Shown: positions 7,939 through 16,157 of the stretch, piece by piece
Layout: every line of letters starts with the position of its first letter
How positions within the stretch are numbered: the stretch's first letter is position 1
Notes under the pieces: model-generated
Database searches by the model: none
What the model saw: only the letters and a program-made list of their open reading frames with translations
Told to the model about the DNA's origin: nothing
Made by a program: the position numbers and the translations under genes
Source: DAOSWM01 sp035380045
GTDB lineage: Bacteria > Bacteroidota > Bacteroidia > Bacteroidales > Tenuifilaceae
Direction: 5' to 3'
NCBI GenBank assembly: GCA_035380045.1
Contig: DAOSWM010000006.1
Location: 1-64,000, forward strand
Length of the DNA: 64,000 nucleotides

Positions 7939-9777
7939 CTAAATATCACTATTCATAGAAAGCAGGAACTCTTCATTTGTTTGGGTTCTTACCAACCTGT
8001 CGCGCAGAAACTCCATGGCTTCCACCGAAGTCATATCGGTTAGGTAGTTACGAAGAATCCATATTTTACTAAGTGTATCCTTTTCCATTAGTAAATCTTC
8101 ACGCCTTGTGCTCGAAGCGGTAATGTCAACTGCAGGGTAAACACGCTTATTCGAAAGTTTCCTGTCGAGCTGTAGCTCCATATTACCTGTGCCTTTAAAT
8201 TCCTCAAAAATAACCTCATCCATTTTGCTACCAGTTTCTGTAAGTGCTGTTGCTAAAATGGTAAGCGAACCTCCGTTCTCAATATTTCGGGCGGCTCCGA
8301 AGAATCTTTTTGGTTTATGTAGTGCATTGGCATCAACACCTCCGGAAAGCACCTTACCCGATGCAGGTTGAACCGTGTTGAAGGCTCTTGCCAAACGGGT
8401 AATTGAGTCGAGAAGGATAACCACATCGTGACCACACTCAACCATACGTTTTGCTTTTTCTAGCACAATATTCGCTACGCGAACATGGCGTTCTGCAGGC
8501 TCATCGAAGGTTGAGGAAACAACCTCGGCATTTACGCTACGTGCCATATCGGTAACCTCTTCAGGACGCTCATCAATCAAAAGAACAATCATGTAAACCT
8601 CGGGATGGTTGGCCGAAATGGAGTTGGCTATATCCTTAAGCAGAATTGTTTTACCCGTTTTTGGCTGAGCAACAATCAGTCCCCTCTGGCCCTTTCCTAT
8701 TGGGCTGAACATGTCCACAACGCGAGCAGAAAGGTTGTTTTGGCCGTTGCCAATAAGCGTAAACTTCTCATTTGGGAAAAGCGGGGTTAAAAAGTCAAAC
8801 GGAACCCTATCGCGGATATAATCGGGGTTTCGACCATTAATCTCAACCACTTTGATGAGTGGGAAATACTTCTCATTCTCCTTAGGCGGACGAATGGTTC
8901 CGGTTACGGTATCGCCAGTTTTCAGCCCAAAAAGTTTTATCTGCGATTGCGAAACGTACACATCATCCGGTGAACTTAAGTAGTTGTAATCCGACGAGCG
9001 AAGGAATCCGTACCCATCGGGCATAATCTCCAAGCAGCCTGTTGTAGAAACAATTCCATCGAAGTCGAACCTGTCACCATTCTTCTTTTCGAATTGACGT
9101 TTCTGAATACCAGTTTCACGATGCTGGGGTTTCCTTTCCTCATCATGCGGATAAGGAAAAGGAGGTTCTGTTATTTTCTTCTCCTTATCCTCAGGAGAAA
9201 TAGTAGGAAGCTCAATTTCAACTGATGACTTTTGGTCAAAATGTGTGTTCTGTTGTTCAATTTCTGGTAAAACAGCTGTTTCTGTAACAGTAGCTTCAGT
9301 ATCTAAATCGGGAAGCGGAACAATTTTCTCACTCCTATAACTCTCACCCCCGGGTTTCGAACTGTACTCTCTTACATCATCTTTTTTTCGTGTGAAACGT
9401 TTCCTCTTGCCCCTTTCTTGTTTCTGCTCGTTGGTCAAATCCTGACTTTTATAGGATTTTTCTATATTAGGCTTATTATCCCTTTTCTTTTCACTTTCAT
9501 TTACAACCGGCTCAATAGGTTTAGCGGGTTGCTGTTTATCGGTTTTTTTCTCGCTTGAAGAACTGGGCTTTCTATCAGAATAATTTTTCTTCTGAATTTT
9601 TGGTTTTTCACTCTGTCTCTTTTTATCAGATTCCACTGAATCAATAGCCTGTTGATCTAGAATCTTATAAATTAAATCCTGCTTACGAAGAGATTCTACT
9701 CTCTTAATCTTCATATTCTTAGCAATATCCCTTAATTCAGGGAGAAGCTTCTTGTTAAGCTCTAAAATATCGTACAT
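7939..9777 (-). CDS. rho: Transcription termination factor Rho
   Basis: Hexameric RNA-dependent ATPase that ends transcription. It has the Rho N-terminal helix bundle (residues 1-42), then a Lys/Glu/Arg/Ser-rich low-complexity insertion of about 180 residues, the RNA-binding cold-shock-like fold ('GCLEIMPDGYGFLRSSDYNY', about 248-267), and the RecA-like motor with Walker A 'AQPKTGKTILLKD' and Walker B 'VVILLDSITRLARA'. The motor is highly conserved. At 612 residues it is much longer than E. coli Rho (419) because of the insertion, a recurring feature of Bacteroidota Rho. It diverges from rpoD across 287 bp. Confidence 0.96.
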   Translation of the reverse strand: MYDILELNKKLLPELRDIAKNMKIKRVESLRKQDLIYKILDQQAIDSVESDKKRQSEKPKIQKKNYSDRKPSSSSEKKTDKQQPAKPIEPVVNESEKKRDNKPNIEKSYKSQDLTNEQKQERGKRKRFTRKKDDVREYSSKPGGESYRSEKIVPLPDLDTEATVTETAVLPEIEQQNTHFDQKSSVEIELPTISPEDKEKKITEPPFPYPHDEERKPQHRETGIQKRQFEKKNGDRFDFDGIVSTTGCLEIMPDGYGFLRSSDYNYLSSPDDVYVSQSQIKLFGLKTGDTVTGTIRPPKENEKYFPLIKVVEINGRNPDYIRDRVPFDFLTPLFPNEKFTLIGNGQNNLSARVVDMFSPIGKGQRGLIVAQPKTGKTILLKDIANSISANHPEVYMIVLLIDERPEEVTDMARSVNAEVVSSTFDEPAERHVRVANIVLEKAKRMVECGHDVVILLDSITRLARAFNTVQPASGKVLSGGVDANALHKPKRFFGAARNIENGGSLTILATALTETGSKMDEVIFEEFKGTGNMELQLDRKLSNKRVYPAVDITASSTRREDLLMEKDTLSKIWILRNYLTDMTSVEAMEFLRDRLVRTQTNEEFLLSMNSDI

Positions 9778-9894
9778 ACTAAATTTATAATGGGTAATTA
9801 AAATTGATTAAACACAGTAAATTATTGAAAATATGACAATTAAGAAAAACAGTCGCTAATTCAATAAAAACTTAAGGGGTGTTGTATGAAGTAA

Positions 9895-9902
9895 TACGTT
9901 TG
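9895..9902 (+). promoter_or_regulatory. Candidate -7 element upstream of rpoD
   Basis: TACGTTTG fits TAnnTTTG but lies about 160 bp before the rpoD start and lacks a well-spaced TTG. The region between rho and rpoD is otherwise very AT-rich with no gene. Confidence 0.3.
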
Positions 9903-10064
9903 GAATTACTTTGCAAGTATAAGAAAATAAATGGTTACAGTCCAAAAAATGTATGAAAAAAATCAAATCTTTTTTTGTTCATATAAAAAAAAGTGAAAAA
10001 AATTACAGTTTTATAACTATTATATATATATTCAGCACCAATATTTTAATGCAATTGTGTTGGT

Positions 10065-10928
10065 ATGAGACAACTTAAAATCGTAAAACAGGTTACAAAT
10101 CGAGAAACTTTATCGCTTGATAAATACCTACACGAAATAGGTAAAGTTGATTTGCTAACAACCGATGAAGAAGTTAATCTGGCTCGTAAGTTAAAAGAAG
10201 GTGATGAGCAGGCGCTTAATATGCTTGTAAAAGCAAACTTACGGTTTGTTGTATCGGTAGCTAAGCAGTACCAAAACCAAGGGTTAAGCCTCCCCGACCT
10301 GATTAACGAGGGCAACTTAGGCCTTATTAAAGCAGCGCAACGATTCGATGAAACCCGCGGTTTTAAGTTCATATCCTATGCTGTTTGGTGGATTAGGCAG
10401 GCCATCCTTCAGGCTCTGGCCGAACAATCGAGAATTGTAAAGCTCCCCTTAAATAAAATTGGTTCCATAAATAAAGTAAACCGTGCATTTACTGAGCTAG
10501 AACAGCGCTACGAGCGCGAACCTTCAATTGATGAACTATCCCAAGTGCTTGAGTTGGCCCCCAACGATATTAAGGAAGCGCTTAAAAGTTCTAACCGCCA
10601 CGTTTCCATGGATGCTCCACTATCGCAGGACGAGGACAGCAACATGTACGATGTTATTCTTTCGAACGACTCCCCGTTACCTGACCGTGGTTTGCTGAAC
10701 GACAGCTTGCGAAAAGAGATTGAAAGGGCTCTTTCAACCCTTACCGTTCGCGAAGCGGTTATTGTTAGGCTTTACTTTGGTTTAAGCGGAAAACATCCAC
10801 ACACCCTCGAAGAAATTGGAGAGGAGCTGGATTTAACCCGTGAAAGGGTTCGTCAAATAAAGGAAAAAGCAATTAAACGGCTCAAACAAACTACCAGAAG
10901 CAAAGTTTTAAAAAGCTACCTGGGATAA
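10065..10928 (+). CDS. rpoD: Primary RNA polymerase sigma factor (RpoD/SigA type)
   Basis: This 287-residue sigma-70 protein is the short primary sigma factor of Bacteroidota, which lacks the long N-terminal region 1.1 and the non-conserved insert. 'LSLDKYLHEIGKVDLLTTDEE' is region 1.2, 'FVVSVAKQYQNQGLSLPDLI' with 'GLIKAAQRFDETRGFKFISY' is region 2, 'AVWWIRQAILQALAEQSRIV' is the -10 recognition/melting segment, and 'TLEEIGEELDLTRERVRQIK' is the region 4.2 helix-turn-helix. It would recognise the TTG/TAnnTTTG promoters seen elsewhere in the window. Confidence 0.95.
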   Translation: MRQLKIVKQVTNRETLSLDKYLHEIGKVDLLTTDEEVNLARKLKEGDEQALNMLVKANLRFVVSVAKQYQNQGLSLPDLINEGNLGLIKAAQRFDETRGFKFISYAVWWIRQAILQALAEQSRIVKLPLNKIGSINKVNRAFTELEQRYEREPSIDELSQVLELAPNDIKEALKSSNRHVSMDAPLSQDEDSNMYDVILSNDSPLPDRGLLNDSLRKEIERALSTLTVREAVIVRLYFGLSGKHPHTLEEIGEELDLTRERVRQIKEKAIKRLKQTTRSKVLKSYLG

Positions 10929-10937
10929 ATTCCTTTT

Positions 10938-11117
10938 TTACTTTTTCAAATCGTAGTAGCATCTGGCTGGTGAATGGAGAACTCCCTCGGTAACCAGCTT
11001 TTTTATTTGCTTATCTACCTCCTTTTTTTCAACACCCGAAAACTCTGAAATTTCACCAGCTTTCATGGGTTTACCTGCACTTTTAATGGCTTGTAGCACC
11101 TTTTCTTTCTGTTCCAT
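10938..11117 (-). CDS. Small winged-helix protein, 59 residues
   Basis: Reading the minus strand from ATG at 11117 gives a 59-residue frame, MEQKEKVLQAIKSAGKPMKA at the start and ending 'SPARCYYDLKK'. It resembles small Bacteroidota winged-helix 'transcriptional regulator' proteins of about 60 residues: a helix, 'KAGEISEFSGVEKKEVDKQI' as helix-turn-helix, then 'LVTEGVLHSPARC' as the wing. It is easily missed because of its length. It ends 9 bp from the rpoD stop (convergent) and starts 93 bp from the divergent MarR gene. The target is unknown. Confidence 0.75.
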   Translation of the reverse strand: MEQKEKVLQAIKSAGKPMKAGEISEFSGVEKKEVDKQIKKLVTEGVLHSPARCYYDLKK

Positions 11118-11210
11118 ATAATTAAAATTGGTTTAAGTTACTTGCTAAAATAACAATTATAGTATTATTTTGTTTCGAAAAATAGTTCCAAATATTTACC
11201 TCATAGCATA

Positions 11211-11648
11211 ATGCAAATTTTCACACACTCATTTGTTTCTATTCTAACCAGAATATCAACCAGATACCGGACTGAGCTGAACCATAATTTTGCCAGAAAC
11301 GGAAACTCTGACATTACCGCCGATTACTGGATTGTGCTGGAATCATTATACGATGAGGATAACCTTACCATTGGCCAGCTAGCCAAAAGAACCAATAAAG
11401 ATAATGCAGGCCTTTCGAGAATCCTCGATGGCATGGAGCGTAACGACTTGGTAAACCGCATTGCCAGCCCCACCGATAAGCGTTCGTACCTAATTGTGCT
11501 AACCAGCTACGCAAAAAGTTTGAAGGAGAAACTCTCCAAAATTGAGGAAGAAACCCTATCCAAATCAGCGAAAGGATTAAACCCAATTGAGGTTAAGGAG
11601 CTGGTTCGTATGATGAACCATTTATTTGAAAATCTTGAAAGAACTTAG
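11211..11648 (+). CDS. MarR family transcriptional regulator
   Basis: A 145-residue winged-helix dimer of the MarR family. The DNA-binding core is 'LTIGQLAKRTNKDNAGLSRI' (about residues 52-71), followed by the wing 'RNDLVNRIASPTDKRSYLIV' whose Asp-Lys-Arg is the usual wing-tip motif. Helices at both ends form the dimer interface. The ligand and targets are unknown; the divergent small winged-helix gene is a possible target. The stop codon TAG uses the first base of the MITE described next; removing the element would restore TAA at the same codon. Confidence 0.9.
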   Translation: MQIFTHSFVSILTRISTRYRTELNHNFARNGNSDITADYWIVLESLYDEDNLTIGQLAKRTNKDNAGLSRILDGMERNDLVNRIASPTDKRSYLIVLTSYAKSLKEKLSKIEEETLSKSAKGLNPIEVKELVRMMNHLFENLERT

Positions 11649-11877
11649 AAACTGTTTAAATTTTTGATTTTTTAGATTTCTCACTTCGTTCGAAATGACA
11701 TTGTTTTTTCGAAGCATTGGTTGTGGGTGGGCGTAAGTAGCGGGCGGAATCGCCCGCTACTTACGCCCACCCACAACCCCACAAAAATTATTCTTTGTCA
11801 TTTCGAACGAAGTGAGAAATCAATTTTTTGATAAAGCTATACTTTACATAATTATAAAATAAAATTTAAACAGTTTC
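11648..11877. mobile_element. MITE-like element, 230 bp
   Basis: Terminal inverted repeats GAAACTGTTTAAATTTT (11648-11664 and the reverse complement at 11861-11877) enclose a nested set of palindromes. TTA flanks both ends (11645-11647, 11878-11880) as a likely 3-bp target duplication. A second inverted pair of 26 bp begins GATTTCTCACTTCGTTCG near 11675 and is mirrored at about 11796-11821. There is no open frame of useful size, so it must be moved by a transposase encoded elsewhere. The left end touches the marR stop; the right end lies 13 bp from the DUF2807 stop. Confidence 0.8.
11719..11778. repeat. Perfect 28-bp inverted repeat at the centre of the MITE
   Basis: Arms 11719-11746 and 11751-11778 are perfectly complementary around a GAAT loop. 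The arms are GC-rich (GGTTGTGGGTGGGCG at the outer end), in contrast to the AT-rich element ends. As RNA it would be an extremely stable hairpin and could act as a terminator between the two convergent genes. Confidence 0.9.
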
Positions 11878-11889
11878 TTAATTTTTCTT

Positions 11890-12573
11890 CTACTCAATAA
11901 TTGTAGCCCCGAAACCTGTTTTAATTTTTTTGTCCTTTGGCGCATTTCCAATGGTTAGCGTTGCCCCGGAACGAACGTCGGCTTCAAGCAAATTATTGGC
12001 AATAACTTTTGCAATGGCCTTGGTATTTACATCAACAAAAGCCGTATCGGCTTTTAAATCGAGAGCAGATAGGTTTGCTGCGGTTGACACCTTTGCAACG
12101 TACGAACCAATGTTTCCCTCAAGCCTAATTAAACCGGCTTTCGAAGCGATTATGTCAACTGTTTTTAAATCCACTTTGGCATCGATTTGACCGTTTGTTG
12201 TGGCTGAAAAAACAACTTTGTCGCCGGTAAGAACATCCTGAATACTTGCTCTTCCCGATGCACTTACGTAAACGTCACGGAGTTCAACGTACGTTAAGTA
12301 AACATCAACCTGAATATCCTTGTATACACCTCGCTTCAAGGTTATTTCAAGGGTTTTCGCATCAATATCGGTTAGTATATCCTCAACGGGAATACCTTTC
12401 GCTTCGATTCTTAATTTTTCAGCTTCACCTTTTGTTAGAATTACGTTCACTTCATTCGTAATTCGAACCTTATCAAAAGGTTCTAAATTCCTTTCCTGAG
12501 TTGATGTTTGGGCAAATACAGAATAGCTGAATGCAGAAATACAAACGGCTGCTACTAACCTAAAAATCTTCAT
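11890..12573 (-). CDS. DUF2807 (head-GIN domain) exported protein
   Basis: The 227-residue product has a signal peptide (about 1-21, cleavage after 'VFAQ'). The mature part is a beta-helix-like repeat of the DUF2807/GIN family often annotated 'putative auto-transporter adhesin': 'RNLEPFDKVRITNEVNVILT' is the typical start, followed by 'IEAKGIPVEDILTDIDAKTL' and 'LEITLKRGVYKDIQVDVYLT'. These are common periplasmic or surface proteins in Bacteroidota, with no established biochemical role. The stop lies next to the MITE. Confidence 0.85.
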   Translation of the reverse strand: MKIFRLVAAVCISAFSYSVFAQTSTQERNLEPFDKVRITNEVNVILTKGEAEKLRIEAKGIPVEDILTDIDAKTLEITLKRGVYKDIQVDVYLTYVELRDVYVSASGRASIQDVLTGDKVVFSATTNGQIDAKVDLKTVDIIASKAGLIRLEGNIGSYVAKVSTAANLSALDLKADTAFVDVNTKAIAKVIANNLLEADVRSGATLTIGNAPKDKKIKTGFGATIIE

Positions 12574-12740
12574 ATCAATTCAATTTATTTAGTTTACAAA
12601 ACTAACGGTAGTTAACTTGTATTGTTGGTTTATTTCGATAAAAAAATGTTAAACTGGTTTAAAAAGCAACAAACTCCATTCCAATTTGTTTGTAAACTGA
12701 ACATATCGACCATGTATCGTGTTATAAGAAAAAACATTTT

Positions 12741-13223
12741 ATGACGTTATTACGTTTACTAATAATACTAACAATATTCTCTGTAGCTTACACACCAAGT
12801 AGAGCACAGAATAAGGAAAGAGTTTCGAAAATGGATTCAGTAGATTTAAAGAAGGTTTTAACCCCTATGCAATTCTTTGTTACCCAACAGAAAGGAACCG
12901 AGCGACCTTTCACTGGTGAATTCTGGAACTTTTTTGAAAAGGGTAGCTACCGGTGTGTTTGCTGCGATGCTTTTCTGTTCGAATCCGACACTAAATTCAA
13001 TTCCAGCTGCGGTTGGCCCAGCTTCTACGATTCGAAATACAAGGATAACATAAAAGAACAGCTCGACACGAGCCATGGAATGGTTCGAACAGAAGTTCTG
13101 TGTAAAAACTGCGGTGCCCATTTGGGACACGTTTTCAACGATGGACCTGAACCTACCGGAATTCGTTACTGCATAAACTCAGCTGCGCTGAAATTTATTC
13201 CAAAAACTGAGGAGAAAGAATGA
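12741..13223 (+). CDS. msrB: Exported peptide-methionine (R)-S-oxide reductase
   Basis: Repairs methionine-R-sulfoxide in proteins. A signal peptide (about 1-22, 'SRAQ') directs it to the periplasm or as a membrane-bound form. Structural zinc is held by C72/C75 and C121/C124, 'SSCGWPSF' carries C90, and the catalytic cysteine is C144 in 'GIRYCINSAALKF'. At 160 residues it is a stand-alone MsrB without an MsrA domain. It overlaps the next gene by four bases (ATGA), so the two are co-translated. An exported form fits a role in defence of envelope proteins against oxidants. Confidence 0.93.
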   Translation: MTLLRLLIILTIFSVAYTPSRAQNKERVSKMDSVDLKKVLTPMQFFVTQQKGTERPFTGEFWNFFEKGSYRCVCCDAFLFESDTKFNSSCGWPSFYDSKYKDNIKEQLDTSHGMVRTEVLCKNCGAHLGHVFNDGPEPTGIRYCINSAALKFIPKTEEKE

Positions 13224-13822
13224 ACCCGAATGTTTCGAACATAGCAATGTTTCCGTTAAACGTATTCGTTTTCCCCGGCGAGGAAATACCGCTCCGGATA
13301 TTCGAACCACGCTACAAGCAGCTTATTAACGAATGCCGCGAGAATTTGTTTCCTTTCGCTATTCCTTTCATAAATGGTTCTTCAATTAGCAACTACGGCA
13401 GCAAGGTTGAACTTTTAGAGGTAATTGCAGAGAATAGCCTGGGCGACATGGTAATTATGATTCGCGGACTATCTCTCTTTAAAGTGATAGAATTTACTCC
13501 ACAGCTGCCTACAAAACTTTACGGAGGCGGCATTATTGAAACGTTAACAACCGATTTTACTACCACAAACAGCGAGCTGGCGGTACTGGTGAAACGGTTA
13601 AAACTCGATTTACACAAAAACCTTGGGACTCTGGTGATAGATAGCTCAATAAATATGCTCGACATAGGCAAAGCGCTCATGCTTAAACCCGAAGAGAGAT
13701 TTAAACTAATCACCATGAAAACAAACATCGACAGGGAACACTATTTGATTAACCAGCTTCGCTTCGTGGAATTCATTCGGAATCAGGAAACAAAGCTTGA
13801 AAATAATTTTCAACTTAACTAA
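13220..13822 (+). CDS. LON peptidase substrate-binding domain protein
   Basis: A 200-residue protein that contains only the N-terminal substrate-binding domain of Lon, with no AAA or protease part. 'MFPLNVFVFPGEEIPLRIFE' followed by 'PRYKQLINECRE' is the diagnostic start of this domain. The rest (residues 45-200) keeps the domain's beta strands and the C-terminal helical bundle. Such proteins are widespread and poorly characterised; a role in protein quality control is often assumed. The coupling with msrB suggests expression together. Confidence 0.88.
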   Translation: MNPNVSNIAMFPLNVFVFPGEEIPLRIFEPRYKQLINECRENLFPFAIPFINGSSISNYGSKVELLEVIAENSLGDMVIMIRGLSLFKVIEFTPQLPTKLYGGGIIETLTTDFTTTNSELAVLVKRLKLDLHKNLGTLVIDSSINMLDIGKALMLKPEERFKLITMKTNIDREHYLINQLRFVEFIRNQETKLENNFQLN

Positions 13823-13976
13823 TTGTCAGATAGTGGGTTGAAATTCTTGGGGTATTTGAAGCCACTTCACTACCAAGGTACAGTAAACTTAGATACGAAA
13901 GTCAATGTTTACATAATCAATTAAAATACAATGTTATATACTGCTTGATAGCGGTAGTGATTTTTAATATTTCGAT

Positions 13977-14774
13977 TCATTTTTTTAGACTATTAATTGT
14001 CATTAATAAAAAGTCCATGGCTTTAGAATAATCTAATTCATTGTATTCAAAACCTAACTTTTTAATATTCGAGTAATAACTTTTAAGGTTTTGATAATAA
14101 TATCTTTCTAGAGGAACTGATACAGCTTTTTCCCCAATTTTTTCTTTTAAAAACCATTTTTCAATTAATCTAGCCATTCTTCCATTTCCATCTTGGAATG
14201 GATGAATTTTTACAAAGACTAAGTGAATAAATGAAGCAAAATAAAAAATTTCCTTTTCTGATAGGGTGTTATTTAATAGAATTTCAATGTCATAGAAAAA
14301 TTTCTCGATTTCTTGCATTACAATCATTGGTTCTGCTGCAACATATTCAATTTGGTCCTTTTCGTTAATAACGAACATAGGATTATTTCTAATTCTACCC
14401 TGCTCTATTTCAGGTAAAAGATTTGATGATAAAATTGAATGGGCTTTTTTTAGGTTTTCTAAGTTTAATGGGTTTTCAAATATAAATTCATAAGCATTAT
14501 ATAGGTCATCTGCTTTTTTGGTATAGTCGGGTTTGAACTTTACATTTAGAAATTTATATTTGAAATAACTATCAAAATCAATTTCTTCACCTTCTATTTT
14601 AGATGAATATACAGATGAAACAGAAGTGTAGAATTTAAAATAATCAACAGGAATTTCTAAGATTGGTTTTTCATTCAATGAGTTTATTAAATCTTCATCA
14701 ACCAAATCCATAAAACTACCTAAGAGTTCTAAAGGTATTATTTTCAGTATCATATATTTATTGCCTTTGTTCAA
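13977..14774 (-). CDS. Fic family protein (AMPylation/nucleotidyl transferase type)
   Basis: Fic enzymes transfer AMP or related groups to target hydroxyls. The active-site motif HPFQDGNGRMAR is at residues 191-202 and is complete (catalytic H191, Mg ligand D195, phosphate-binding GNGR). An inhibitory (S/T)xxxE(G/N) motif occurs N-terminally at S57-E61-G62, so this looks like a class II Fic with self-inhibition. The gene is more AT-rich than its neighbours and stands alone, consistent with later acquisition. M8 is an alternative start. There is no visible antitoxin partner, and the target is unknown. Confidence 0.88.
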   Translation of the reverse strand: MNKGNKYMILKIIPLELLGSFMDLVDEDLINSLNEKPILEIPVDYFKFYTSVSSVYSSKIEGEEIDFDSYFKYKFLNVKFKPDYTKKADDLYNAYEFIFENPLNLENLKKAHSILSSNLLPEIEQGRIRNNPMFVINEKDQIEYVAAEPMIVMQEIEKFFYDIEILLNNTLSEKEIFYFASFIHLVFVKIHPFQDGNGRMARLIEKWFLKEKIGEKAVSVPLERYYYQNLKSYYSNIKKLGFEYNELDYSKAMDFLLMTINSLKK

Positions 14775-14833
14775 AGATACTTTATAAATTGAGAAGGATG
14801 GTTTCTGGGTGCGATTTTTTTCATTACCGCTAA

Positions 14834-16156
14834 CTATCGTTTAGAAATTCCAAACTTTCCCTGCTCCAATTCAACAATGGTGTAATTCTGGTGAAGAGTA
14901 AGTTTATAGCTATCCCATTCGAATTCGTCACCATTTATTGGTTTAAATATTTCTGGAGCAGATACAAGGAAGAAACTCCAGTCGTTTGCACGGTAAACAC
15001 CATCGGAAGCCTCAAGGGTTCCCCATTCGGCACTTATGCGTAGGGTCTTATATACAACTCCATTTCGTATAGGAATTAACTTTTCCTGTGGGTTGAAGCT
15101 GAACTGAACATTCTGGTTAGGAATAACAAGCTGATAACGTCCAAACATTTTCTGCTCGTAATGTTTGGCTAGCTGTCTGTTTCTTTCTGCTGCCTCTTTA
15201 ACACTGATTATCAACTTTTCAGCGTTGTAGTATTTTACAATACTGTTGAATTGCTCAAGAAGCAGAAGCGAATCAACCTCCTGAAATTCAACATTAAAAA
15301 CCTTCTCTGCTATTTCAGTTAACGATTTTCCACCTTTTACCTGAGTTAACCAGTTTGGGAAAACTTTATCGAATATAAAACCGTAGGCTGGCCCAGTGAA
15401 GTAGGCAAAGGAGTTGCTGTAACCTTCCTTTTTGATGGCAACATCAATATTGCTAATTAACTCATCAGCAATCATCAAACTATCCGTTCCACAGAGTTTT
15501 AGTCCGGTGTACTCAGCCATTCCCTCGTGCCTTTCAAACATGTCCTCGTTATTTTCGGGGAAGCAAAACTGCCTGTACTTTCTAATGAATAGAGCATTCT
15601 TTATATCGGTTGAAAAATTACCATCGAAATGTAATGCATTTTTGAGGGCAACCAGCTCGAGTTTCATTAAAATTACGCCCTGCTCCTCGTCGAGGTGAAG
15701 ATTTTTTGACATAACAGCCTCTACACCCAAGGTTTCCTGCTCCCTATGCCAACTTTCATGGATAAGCAACCTTTGGTTTGCGTTTTTTTGCTCGTTTTGA
15801 AGAGCGTCCCAACTCACCATTGCCCAGTTTACTCCTCCCCAAGAAGTAGCTGTATTAGCAATGTTCATTTCTTCAGGAAGTTGACCGGTAAAAACCCCAT
15901 TCACCATTGTTAACTTCCCCTCCCTGTCGGGCAAATTGGCAACTATTTTTCTGTTCTGTGGATTAACGAGCATTATTGGACCGTAAAGGCTTTTCCCCCA
16001 TAATTTTCCATTATCCTCTCGACACAACGAATCAACGCTGGTAAAAAGTTCTTGAGCTTTACTCAATTCCAAAGGAACTTGCCTATGGTTACAACCCGCA
16101 AAAACCAGCAAAACTGAAATTAGAATTTCAAAAAGTACAAACCTAATCACTTTCAT
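14834..16156 (-). CDS. Lipoprotein with HExxH motif, putative zinc peptidase
   Basis: I do not recognise the family. The 440-residue product has a lipoprotein signal ('LLVFAGC', lipidated C22) and so should sit in the envelope. Residues 133-137 are H-E-S-W-H, a zinc-metallopeptidase HExxH signature, within 'NQRLLIHESWHREQETLG'. A second acidic/His cluster ('ERHEGMAEYTGLKLCG', about residues 228-243) supplies glutamates that may be the third ligand, as in gluzincin-like peptidases. The C-terminal 120 residues are beta-rich. It follows a CPBP protease gene by one base and both probably share the TrmB gene's promoter. Confidence 0.7.
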   Translation of the reverse strand: MKVIRFVLFEILISVLLVFAGCNHRQVPLELSKAQELFTSVDSLCREDNGKLWGKSLYGPIMLVNPQNRKIVANLPDREGKLTMVNGVFTGQLPEEMNIANTATSWGGVNWAMVSWDALQNEQKNANQRLLIHESWHREQETLGVEAVMSKNLHLDEEQGVILMKLELVALKNALHFDGNFSTDIKNALFIRKYRQFCFPENNEDMFERHEGMAEYTGLKLCGTDSLMIADELISNIDVAIKKEGYSNSFAYFTGPAYGFIFDKVFPNWLTQVKGGKSLTEIAEKVFNVEFQEVDSLLLLEQFNSIVKYYNAEKLIISVKEAAERNRQLAKHYEQKMFGRYQLVIPNQNVQFSFNPQEKLIPIRNGVVYKTLRISAEWGTLEASDGVYRANDWSFFLVSAPEIFKPINGDEFEWDSYKLTLHQNYTIVELEQGKFGISKR

Positions 16157-16157
16157 G

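Noticed and set aside
13823..13976. Possible small RNA or gene between the LON-domain and Fic genes
   Set aside because: No hairpin with T-run and no open frame with recognisable content; only AT-rich sequence.
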